Source: Cellulosilyticum sp.
GTDB lineage: Bacteria > Bacillota > Clostridia > Lachnospirales > Cellulosilyticaceae
Direction: 5' to 3'
Length of the DNA: 64,000 nucleotides
NCBI GenBank assembly: GCA_015058045.1
Contig: SVDC01000012.1
Location: forward strand, 19,524-83,523
Position numbers and translations under genes: made by a program. A model generated the notes under the pieces. It was given only the letters and a program-made list of their open reading frames with translations. It was not told the origin of the DNA and did no database searches. Of the stretch, positions 1-7,864 are shown in pieces; positions within the stretch are counted from its first letter, which is position 1; every line of letters begins with the position of its first letter.

Positions 1-1
1 A

Positions 2-409
2 ACAGTAAAAGCCATTGAAAAAGTAGCTTCTAAAGTCATTGAAGAGCATTATGATAATCCTATTAATGCTATGACAGAATTAAAAAATAATATTTCTGAA
101 AGTATTGCAAGAACGCAAACCATTCCTGTTCAAGAAATCTTAGAACAAACATTCGGTGAAGATAAGGACGTTTTTGATAGTTGCATGCAACACATCGAAG
201 AATTTGGTATTAAAGAAGCTAAGCTAGAAGTAACCGATCCTAAAATTGGTAATAAATTTAACTTTCAAAAACTTAAAACAGATACCGGTGTTGAAGTAAA
301 GCTTCCTACTCATCTTTTTAAAGACCCAGATTTTATTGAAATTATTAATGAGCCTAATGGTACCATCTCCATTGTACTTAAAAATATCTCTCAAATTATA
401 AATAAATAA
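2..409 (+). CDS. Nucleoid-associated protein, NdpA/YejK-like, C-terminal part (5' truncated by window edge)
   Basis: Frame stays open from base 2 (TVKAIEKVASKVIEEHYDNPINAMTEL...) into the listed ORF; C-terminus resembles the 37-kDa nucleoid-associated protein family. Confidence 0.6.
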   Translation, partial: TVKAIEKVASKVIEEHYDNPINAMTELKNNISESIARTQTIPVQEILEQTFGEDKDVFDSCMQHIEEFGIKEAKLEVTDPKIGNKFNFQKLKTDTGVEVKLPTHLFKDPDFIEIINEPNGTISIVLKNISQIINK

Positions 410-410
410 A

Positions 411-450
411 AAATACGCCATCTACTCTTATACCAGATGGCGTATTTTTT
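411..450. terminator. Bidirectional intrinsic terminator
   Basis: AAATACGCCATCT...AGATGGCGTATTTTTT hairpin with A/T tracts on both sides. Confidence 0.8.
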
Positions 451-470
451 ATTTATTTCAAAAATAACAT

Positions 471-728
471 TTAGTTGTCAAAGGTAATGTGCCAATCTTT
501 TTCTCCTGTATGAATAATCATATATGCTAAGTTAAAAGAATCATCCATCACATCAATCTTATATTCATAGTAAGTATCATCTTCCTGTTTACACATAAAA
601 ATATAACTTCCATTTTCTTTATCTTCTATTTCTTCACAAATGTCATCATAAATATTTTCTCCACTAATAAATCCTGTGTATCCAGATGCTTTAATTTTAT
701 CTTCAATTGCTTTGTAAAATGCTTTCAT
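471..728 (-). CDS. Conserved hypothetical protein, 85 aa
   Basis: Intact ORF between convergent terminator and next gene; acidic, no domain recognised. Confidence 0.6.
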   Translation of the reverse strand: MKAFYKAIEDKIKASGYTGFISGENIYDDICEEIEDKENGSYIFMCKQEDDTYYEYKIDVMDDSFNLAYMIIHTGEKDWHITFDN

Positions 729-830
729 AAGATGTCCTTCCTAGCTTTATTTTTTATTATTGTATCTTGCCCTAGCTTAGTCGGCAAGCTTTTTATATTC
801 TTCTATTAAAAATTTCTTATAATAATCCCT

Positions 831-1283
831 TTATAAAAGCACTATTTTTTGGATATCTATATGCTGACGATTTATTTCAAGGACTGCCATAGATATTTCT
901 AGTCCAAAACGTCTTTTACCACAACTTCCTGGATTGAGCAAAATCGTACCTTCTTGTTTTTCCTCTGAATACTTATGTGAGTGTCCAATAATAATGAAGT
1001 CCCAATGGGCATACTCCTTAGGCACATCCTTTTTTTGGTGGGCCATATAAAATCTATAACCTTCTATCTCAAATTCTAAAGAGATTGGTATTTCATTGGC
1101 CCAATCTCCCTTATCATTATTTCCTCTTACTACATATAGTGGAGCAATTTCCCTCAGTCTTTCTACAATCTCAGGCTGATTGATATCTCCTGCATGTAAA
1201 ATCAGCTTACAGTCCTGTAGCGTAGCTATTACTTCATCACGCAGCAAACCATGAGTATCAGATATAACGCCAATTTTAATCAT
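831..1283 (-). CDS. YfcE/MJ0936-family metallophosphoesterase
   Basis: Motifs GVISDTHG, HAGDI, RGNND, GHSH, NPGS. Confidence 0.9.
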   Translation of the reverse strand: MIKIGVISDTHGLLRDEVIATLQDCKLILHAGDINQPEIVERLREIAPLYVVRGNNDKGDWANEIPISLEFEIEGYRFYMAHQKKDVPKEYAHWDFIIIGHSHKYSEEKQEGTILLNPGSCGKRRFGLEISMAVLEINRQHIDIQKIVLL

Positions 1284-1390
1284 TTATCTACTCCATTCTT
1301 CCTACTTTTCTTTTTACTTTAAATAACTCCCTTTTATTTTATACATTCTACAGATGATTGTCTATTTTGCCTTAATGTACCACTATACAA

Positions 1391-1420
1391 GCACCATACC
1401 CCTAGTCTTTACATACTTTA
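1391..1420 (+). promoter_or_regulatory. Putative sigma-K-type promoter of spoVFAB
   Basis: GCACC (1391-1395), 16-nt spacer, CATACTTTA (1412-1420; CATANNNTA); start codon at 1457. Confidence 0.5.
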
Positions 1421-1456
1421 TATTATAGACATTATTATCAGCTGGAGGAATAAATC

Positions 1457-2329
1457 ATGAATAAACTGAAAGTTGCTATTGTGGGAGGAGATTTGCGTTT
1501 TGTAAGGCTCGCCCAAATACTATCAAGCAAAAATTTTGATGTGGCTGTTTATGGCCTTTGTCATCCTGATATTCCAGATGAGGTTACCATATGTTCCTCT
1601 ATTAGTGAACTTAAACATTATCCCTTTATTATAGGTCCTATCCCTTTTTCAAAGGATGGGAAATGTATTTTTACACCAATGTGTAACTCCTATGTTTCTG
1701 TTGAACAGTTTTTCTTAGCAGCTACTCATAGCTATGTATTAGGAAGTGTACTCAGCTCTCAAATGTGTAAGCTCTTTGAACAGCACCATATTGCTTACTG
1801 TGATATTATGAAAATGGATGAAATTGCCATTCTAAATGCCATTCCTACGGCAGAGGGGGCAATTCAGTATGCTATGCAAAACAGTGAAATCACCTTGCAT
1901 AATAGCAAATGCCTAGTACTAGGTTTTGGTCGATGTGGTAAGATTCTAGCTCAAAAACTTTTGGCTTTAGGCGCAGATGTATCTGTTGAGGCACGCTCAA
2001 CAAAAGATTTAGCTTTTATTAGCACTTACGGATATAAACCTATTCCGCTTTATGAGCTGAAATCCTACTTGAATGAGTTTGACTTTATCTTTAATACGAT
2101 TCCTATCAAACTTCTAGATAATACCTATATTGATTTATTCAACCCCGAGGTAGTTTATATTGAACTTGCTTCTGCTCCAGGTGGTATCGACATTGATTAT
2201 TGCCAAGAAAAAGGCATCTCATATATACCAGCACCTAGCCTTCCTGGAATAGTCGCACCTAAAACTGCCGCTGATATTCTCTATCAATGTCTTTTACTCA
2301 CTTTACGTAATCAGGGGGCAATACTATGA
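1457..2329 (+). CDS. spoVFA: Dipicolinate synthase subunit A
   Basis: DpaA-like sequence with dinucleotide-binding motif (LGFGRCGK); GGAGGA SD; followed by subunit B. Confidence 0.9.
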   Translation: MNKLKVAIVGGDLRFVRLAQILSSKNFDVAVYGLCHPDIPDEVTICSSISELKHYPFIIGPIPFSKDGKCIFTPMCNSYVSVEQFFLAATHSYVLGSVLSSQMCKLFEQHHIAYCDIMKMDEIAILNAIPTAEGAIQYAMQNSEITLHNSKCLVLGFGRCGKILAQKLLALGADVSVEARSTKDLAFISTYGYKPIPLYELKSYLNEFDFIFNTIPIKLLDNTYIDLFNPEVVYIELASAPGGIDIDYCQEKGISYIPAPSLPGIVAPKTAADILYQCLLLTLRNQGAIL

Positions 2330-2913
2330 AAAACCTAGCAAATCTTAACTTAGGCGTGGCATTATGTGGTTCCTTTTGTACCTTTTCAAAAGCAATCAAA
2401 ACAATTGAAGCACTTGTTGCTTTAGGCGTTAATGTAACACCTATTATGTCTTGTAATGCCTATGAAACGTCTACTAGATTTGGAGATGCACACACCATTA
2501 TTTCACGTATTGAAAGTATTACCGGCAAAGAAATTATTCATACAATTTTATCAGCTGAACCCCTTGGCCCTAAAAATATGATTGATGGATTGCTTATTGC
2601 ACCTTGTACAGGTAATACACTTGCCAAACTTAATAATGGAATTACTGACACCCCAGTCATTCTAGCTGCAAAATCACTTATGCGAAATGGTAAACCTATT
2701 GTCATATGTCTTGCTACCAATGATGGTCTTGGTGCAAGTCTTAAAAATATTGGTGGGCTACTGAATAAGAAAAATGTATTTTTTGTGCCACTTGGGCAAG
2801 ATGACCCCATTCAAAAACCTTATTCACTTGTAGCTGATTTCTCAAAAATCGAAGAGACTCTAAATCTGGCATTATCTGGTCAGCAAATTCAACCTGTCAT
2901 ACTTCAGTACTAA
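2326..2913 (+). CDS. spoVFB: Dipicolinate synthase subunit B (flavoprotein family)
   Basis: Flavoprotein-like sequence (GVALCGSFCTFSKAI, APCTGNTLAKL); ATGA overlap with spoVFA. Confidence 0.9.
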   Translation: MKNLANLNLGVALCGSFCTFSKAIKTIEALVALGVNVTPIMSCNAYETSTRFGDAHTIISRIESITGKEIIHTILSAEPLGPKNMIDGLLIAPCTGNTLAKLNNGITDTPVILAAKSLMRNGKPIVICLATNDGLGASLKNIGGLLNKKNVFFVPLGQDDPIQKPYSLVADFSKIEETLNLALSGQQIQPVILQY

Positions 2914-2918
2914 ATACA

Positions 2919-2956
2919 AACGAAGATGTACTTTCAGCAGTACTTCTTCGTTTTTT
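2919..2956 (+). terminator. Intrinsic terminator of spoVFAB
   Basis: AACGAAGATGTAC...GTACTTCTTCGTTTTTT. Confidence 0.75.
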
Positions 2957-3019
2957 ATTAACTATTTTATAACATTCATATAAAATTTTTTGCTTAAATA
3001 TGTTATCATTTTATCAGTA

Positions 3020-3215
3020 CATAGATTATATTCAAGATTAAGGGAACCATTATTCAAAATGATATCATGCCATTCGCTTTAGTGTGGTCAAAATATGAGG
3101 ATTTAAGAAGCATAGATTCAAGAACTACCTATCTTAAAATGATTAATGTTAAACATAATCTATGCATACACCGGCAACTTAGGCTCTAGAGTTATTCTAG
3201 AGTCTTGAATTATTT
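3020..3215 (+). ncRNA. Candidate structured RNA, 6S (SsrS)-like
   Basis: Nested rod pairings: ATTCAAGATT (3030-3039) with AGTCTTGAAT (3201-3210); GCC 3069-3071 with GGC 3173-3175; GTGTG near 3082-3086 with TACAC near 3167-3171; GCATAGATT (3110-3118) with AATCTATGC (3157-3165); no ORF across the 363-bp gap. Confidence 0.45.
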
Positions 3216-3276
3216 ATATCTAAAAGTTATAATTTTTATAGAATAATCTATACACTAAAATTTTAAGGAGAAGGCT

Positions 3277-4389
3277 ATGTCCAAAAATAGACGTATTGCT
3301 AGAATTACACTAAGCGCCCTATTTAGTGGTTGTTTAATAGGTATAGGTATATGGCTCGTAGGGCATTTTACACACAAAGCTTATACTTATACTCAGAATA
3401 TTATTATTTCAGAAGCACAACGTGTTAAGAGTACAGATGTATCTAAAATGACTTTAAGCATTACTCCAGATACAACTCTCGATGATATTGCCACTGCCTT
3501 ATATAATGAAGGTTGTATCACCAATAAAGATTACTTTATCCTAGAAGCAAAATTAGATAATATTACAAAGGGTTTCATTCCAGGTGACTATTCGATTAGT
3601 AGTAATATGTCTACAGGTAAAATTCTTGATTTACTCACGACAGATATTTCAATTGAAGATCAAACCATTAAATTTACCATTCCTGAGGGATACACAATTG
3701 AACAAATTGGTGAAGTCTTAGAAGAAAAAAGTATTGTAACAAAAACAGATTTTTTAAATGCTATCAAAAATCGTAATTATAGCAGAGAATATAGTTTTTT
3801 AAAAGATGTCCCCTTCCATGATGACTACAAATATGCTTTGGAAGGTTATCTCTTCCCAGATACATATATTGTCTATAAAGGCATTACCTCTGAAGAAATT
3901 ATTGTTATGATGCTTAATCGTTTTGAAGAAATTCTTTCTCGGTACACAACCTACGTACGCTCTTCTCAATATTCTATTCATGAACTTCTTACCATTGCTT
4001 CTATTATCGAACAGGAAGCAAGACTAGAGGAAGAACGTCCTATTATTTCAGGTGTTATTTGGAACCGTTTAGATGCCCATATGAAACTTCAAATGTGCTC
4101 TACTGTTCAATACTCTCTTAATAAAAGAAAAGCATCGCTTAGTTTAAATGATTTAAACGAAGATAGCCCTTATAATACCTATATATATGATGGACTTCCT
4201 ATTGGGCCCATTTGTAATCCGGGTGAAGCTTGTTTAAAGGCAGCTTTATTACCAAGCGAACATGACTACTACTTCTTTGTCCTTCAAGATGCTCAGTCTG
4301 GTACACATTGCTTTACAAGTACAAATGAAGAGCATGCTACTGCTAAAAACAAATACAGACAGTCAAATGATATTAATTTTACTGAGTAA
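3277..4389 (+). CDS. mltG: Endolytic transglycosylase MltG (YceG-like)
   Basis: N-terminal TM helix, IASIIEQEA and YNTY...GLPIGPICNPG motifs. Confidence 0.92.
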   Translation: MSKNRRIARITLSALFSGCLIGIGIWLVGHFTHKAYTYTQNIIISEAQRVKSTDVSKMTLSITPDTTLDDIATALYNEGCITNKDYFILEAKLDNITKGFIPGDYSISSNMSTGKILDLLTTDISIEDQTIKFTIPEGYTIEQIGEVLEEKSIVTKTDFLNAIKNRNYSREYSFLKDVPFHDDYKYALEGYLFPDTYIVYKGITSEEIIVMMLNRFEEILSRYTTYVRSSQYSIHELLTIASIIEQEARLEEERPIISGVIWNRLDAHMKLQMCSTVQYSLNKRKASLSLNDLNEDSPYNTYIYDGLPIGPICNPGEACLKAALLPSEHDYYFFVLQDAQSGTHCFTSTNEEHATAKNKYRQSNDINFTE

Positions 4390-4392
4390 ACG

Positions 4393-4423
4393 AAATGGTG
4401 CTACAAAATGTAGCACCATTTTT
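4393..4423 (+). terminator. Intrinsic terminator after mltG
   Basis: AAATGGTGCTACaaaatGTAGCACCATTTTT. Confidence 0.75.
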
Positions 4424-4506
4424 ATGCAAGTTTACAAATACCACTTGAATAAAGTAGTATTTTCCTTTATATTGTCATAAGAGACTATTTTAGAAAGGGT
4501 CTATTT

Positions 4507-5184
4507 ATGAGTGAAATTAGTTATAGCTATATTATTGAATATTTAAGAGCATTGCATACTGCTCCTAGCTCGCCTGTTTTGGCTGAAATTGAAACTCAAA
4601 TTGCGATGGAAACTGAGACATGGCCTATTATTAGACCAGAAGTTGCAGATTTCATGGGTGTCCAACTCTCATTAATTAAGCCTAGTACAATACTGGAAAT
4701 TGGAACAGCGGTAGGTTATTCATCTATTTTAATGAGCGGTTACTTACAAGAAGGTGGCAAAATTACAACTCTTGAACGTTTTCCTTATATGTTAGGAAAA
4801 GCAAGAGAAAATATTAAAAGAGCCCAGTTAGAGGATACTATTGAAATTATTGAAGGTGATGCAGCAGATACACTCCGTACCCTTCCTGATGAACACTTTG
4901 ATGTTGTCTTTATGGATTGTGCTAAAGGACAATACATCAACTTCTTACCAGAGTGTATTCGTGTTCTTAAACCAGGTGGATTACTTATTACAGATAATGT
5001 ACTTCATAAAGGAAGTGTGGCTAAATCACGTTATTTGATTGATCGTAGACAAAGAACAACCCATTCAAGGTTAAGAGATTTCTTATGGACAATTATGCAC
5101 TCAGACGAACTCATCTCTAGCGTTATGCCTGTAGGTGATGGTATTGCTTTAAGTTATAAAATTGGAGGAACAAAAAATGCGTAA
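4507..5184 (+). CDS. SAM-dependent O-methyltransferase (YrrM-like)
   Basis: ILEIGTAVGYSSILM, VFMDCAKGQY, LLITDNVLHKG; gene order mltG-yrrM-U32 matches B. subtilis yrrL-yrrM-yrrO. Confidence 0.9.
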   Translation: MSEISYSYIIEYLRALHTAPSSPVLAEIETQIAMETETWPIIRPEVADFMGVQLSLIKPSTILEIGTAVGYSSILMSGYLQEGGKITTLERFPYMLGKARENIKRAQLEDTIEIIEGDAADTLRTLPDEHFDVVFMDCAKGQYINFLPECIRVLKPGGLLITDNVLHKGSVAKSRYLIDRRQRTTHSRLRDFLWTIMHSDELISSVMPVGDGIALSYKIGGTKNA

Positions 5185-6424
5185 AAAAGTAGAACTTCTT
5201 GCGCCAGCAGGTAGTTTAGAAAATTTAAAAGTAGCTGTACTCTATGGTGCAGATGCCGTTTATATTGGCGGTAATAAATATGGTCTTCGTGCTAAGGCAA
5301 AAAACTTTACTGACGAAGAAATGAAAGAAGGTATTGAGTTTGCCCATGCACATGGTGTAGAAGTTTATGTGACATGTAACATCTTTGCTCATCACCAAGA
5401 CTTTGAAGGTATGAAAGAATACTTCTTATATCTTGAATCTATTGGGGTGGATGCATTAATCGTAGCTGATCCTGGTGTATTTAGCTTAGTACGTGAAACT
5501 GTTCCAAATATGGAAGTACACATCTCAACACAAGCAAATAATACAAACTACCACACTGCTCTCTTCTGGGTAAAACAAGGTGCAAAACGTATTGTAACTG
5601 CTCGTGAACTTTCATTTGAAGAAGTAAAAGCAATGCACGATAATCTTCCTGAAGATGTAGATTTAGAATCTTTCGTTCATGGTGCTATGTGTATGGCTTA
5701 TTCTGGGCGTTGCTTAATGAGTAACTACCTTACCCAACGTGATGCCAACCATGGTGAATGTTCTCAACCATGTCGCTGGAAATACAAAGTTGTAGAAGAA
5801 ACAAGACCAGGTGAATATATGCCTATTGAAGAAGATGAACGTGGTACTTATATCTATAACTCTCGTGATTTATGCATGATTGAATATATTCCACAGCTTA
5901 TTGAAGCAGGAATCTACAGCTTTAAAATTGAAGGTCGTATGAAAACACCTTTATATGTAGCAACTGTTGTTAAAGCTTATCGTGAAGCGATTGATACTTA
6001 TTTTAGAGATCCAGCTGAATTTGAAGCCAAAAAAGGCTACTTCCTTGAAGAAGTAAGTAAAGCAAGTCATCGCGAATTTACAACAGGTTTCTATGAACAC
6101 AAACCAACAGAAAAAGATCAAACCTATGGACATAACTCATATGTACGCAATTATGACTTCTCTGGCGTTGTTAAAGCCTATGACGAAGAAACTCAAATGG
6201 TGACAATAGAACAACGTCGTAAATTCTCAGTAGGAAATGACTTAGAAATCCTAGTACCACAAGGTGAATTTATTCCTGTTCATATTGACCAAATGTTTGA
6301 TGAAGAAGGTAATAGCATTGAATCTGCGCCACATCCAAAACAAATTGTACGTTTTAAATGTGAGCAAAAAGTACCTGTTCCATCTATTCTTAGAAGATTT
6401 GATCCAACAAAACTTTCTGAATAA
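5177..6424 (+). CDS. Peptidase U32 family protein (YrrO/RlhA-like)
   Basis: ELLAPAGSLENLKVAVLYGADAVYIGG, HGAMCMAYSGRC; ATG at 5177 preceded by GGAGGA; overlaps the previous gene (ATGCGTAA). Confidence 0.9.
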   Translation: MRKKVELLAPAGSLENLKVAVLYGADAVYIGGNKYGLRAKAKNFTDEEMKEGIEFAHAHGVEVYVTCNIFAHHQDFEGMKEYFLYLESIGVDALIVADPGVFSLVRETVPNMEVHISTQANNTNYHTALFWVKQGAKRIVTARELSFEEVKAMHDNLPEDVDLESFVHGAMCMAYSGRCLMSNYLTQRDANHGECSQPCRWKYKVVEETRPGEYMPIEEDERGTYIYNSRDLCMIEYIPQLIEAGIYSFKIEGRMKTPLYVATVVKAYREAIDTYFRDPAEFEAKKGYFLEEVSKASHREFTTGFYEHKPTEKDQTYGHNSYVRNYDFSGVVKAYDEETQMVTIEQRRKFSVGNDLEILVPQGEFIPVHIDQMFDEEGNSIESAPHPKQIVRFKCEQKVPVPSILRRFDPTKLSE

Positions 6425-6459
6425 ACATATGATGCAAACTTTAGCTTAATTAAGTATAC

Positions 6460-6514
6460 AGAAGAAGGAGTCAATGAATTGTTTTAAACTTTTCATCGAC
6501 TCCTTCTTCTTTTA
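6460..6514 (+). terminator. Intrinsic terminator after U32 peptidase
   Basis: AGAAGAAGGAGTC...GACTCCTTCTTCTTTT. Confidence 0.75.
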
Positions 6515-6578
6515 CATAAAGTACAATTTTGATTTATATAAGTATTAGTATATCCTATGAAGCATTTATCTTATTACG

Positions 6579-6800
6579 TTACCACTCTTTAGAAATCTCA
6601 TCCTCTGTTAAGTTATATGTTGTCATAAAATTTTTTAAATCATTTGGGCTTGTTATAAGCATTTCTTCATGAAATTTTCCTGTTTTAATTTCCTTAAATC
6701 CAATAACCTTCTCTTGATTATATAAATTGGACTTAAGAACAGGTTTAAACACTGTCTTATCGTAGCTTTTCTTCTCTATTTTATTCTTTTTAAATAACAT
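6579..6800 (-). CDS. Hypothetical protein, 73 aa
   Basis: Intact ORF; no domain recognised. Confidence 0.5.
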   Translation of the reverse strand: MLFKKNKIEKKSYDKTVFKPVLKSNLYNQEKVIGFKEIKTGKFHEEMLITSPNDLKNFMTTYNLTEDEISKEW

Positions 6801-6919
6801 GCCCTCACCTTCTCAAGCTTAATCTTAGTTTTACTATATGAAGGTGCCTTTGTCCACTATACCTAATTTTCTAGTTTACCTATTTGAGCTATGTTATATT
6901 TAACCTATACCCAACATCA

Positions 6920-6967
6920 GCAGCAAGATTATAGATAGAGCCTAAACTCTATCTATAATCTTGCTGC
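6920..6967. repeat. 21-bp perfect inverted repeat (6-nt loop) spanning the 3' end of the glucosaminidase gene
   Basis: GCAGCAAGATTATAGATAGAG (6920-6940) cctaaa CTCTATCTATAATCTTGCTGC (6947-6967). Confidence 0.9.
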
Positions 6968-7675
6968 ATATTTAATTAAAAGACTCCGAACATTATTAAC
7001 TGTATATGTTTCTTTATCCCAAATCACACGTTGACTAATAATCCCATCTTGTACAAGCTTATCTATTCCACCTAACTTGTTAAGCAGGAATGGTACATTG
7101 GATAGTTTAATTAAGTCTCTTCTCTTCCAACTGTTAAAATCTAACTCAATGCCAAACTTTATAATCTTACTTACTGCCTCATATAATTTTTCATCTACTG
7201 TGTTTGTTAAGTCTTCTATATCATACTTTGTAAGCTGATTCCTTTCTATCAATGCCATTAGCTTATTAGCATATTCAGGATCTGTGGCATAACCAGCAGC
7301 TTGAATAGCTCGGCATGCTTTTTTATAATCCTTTTCACCTACTACTTCTTGATATCGCCTTGATTTAATAAGAAATGCTGAATGATCTTTAATGCTCTCT
7401 TGCCAAGTATCATAAGCTCTAAAACCGGCTGTAATATCAGTCCTCATGCCATCATAGTACTCTATTATTGATCCAGTCCATACTCTACCTCTCCAGCTTT
7501 TATTCGCTTTAATACCAAATAAGGCATTCCCCTCTCTAGTTAGACTACTATTTCCATCTCCACTTTCTAAAATAGCCTGCGCAATTGTAAGAGAAGCTAA
7601 GATTCTTGATTCCTTTGCATCTTCCTGAGCCATGGGTGCTACTTTCGCAATGAATTGTATTCTCGTATAAGTCAT
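6953..7675 (-). CDS. Glucosaminidase-domain peptidoglycan hydrolase (FlgJ/LytD-type)
   Basis: SLTIAQAILESGDGNS, GNALFGIKA, RAYDTWQESIKDHSAFL, AAGYATDPEYANKL. Confidence 0.88.
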   Translation of the reverse strand: MTYTRIQFIAKVAPMAQEDAKESRILASLTIAQAILESGDGNSSLTREGNALFGIKANKSWRGRVWTGSIIEYYDGMRTDITAGFRAYDTWQESIKDHSAFLIKSRRYQEVVGEKDYKKACRAIQAAGYATDPEYANKLMALIERNQLTKYDIEDLTNTVDEKLYEAVSKIIKFGIELDFNSWKRRDLIKLSNVPFLLNKLGGIDKLVQDGIISQRVIWDKETYTVNNVRSLLIKYAARL

Positions 7676-7798
7676 CTGACTACTTCCCCCCTATCTATCT
7701 TTTATATTGAATACCTGTACTCCATTGTATGTATGTACCCATTATCCTGTTAATGTGCAATAAAATATTTACATCAAAATTAACTCATCATAGTACAC

Positions 7799-7828
7799 GC
7801 ACCAAATAATACACACTCTCATACACTA
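7799..7828 (+). promoter_or_regulatory. Putative sigma-K-type promoter of sigK (its -10 also contains CATACACT, a sigma-E-type -10)
   Basis: GCACC (7799-7803), 16-nt spacer, CATACACTA (7820-7828). Confidence 0.5.
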
Positions 7829-7864
7829 ATTATGAGCCCTTTTTCTTAGGAGGTGCGCAATACT

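Noticed and set aside
2538-2810. 90-aa minus-strand ORF inside spoVFB
   Set aside because: Fully antisense to a well-recognised gene; no own SD or family
4262-4480. 72-aa + strand ORF overlapping the 3' end of mltG
   Set aside because: Out of frame with mltG and runs through its terminator hairpin
7724-7731. CATACAAT (sigma-E -10) upstream of the glucosaminidase gene on the minus strand
   Set aside because: No acceptable -35 at the right spacing; AT-rich background makes a lone 8-mer weak evidence
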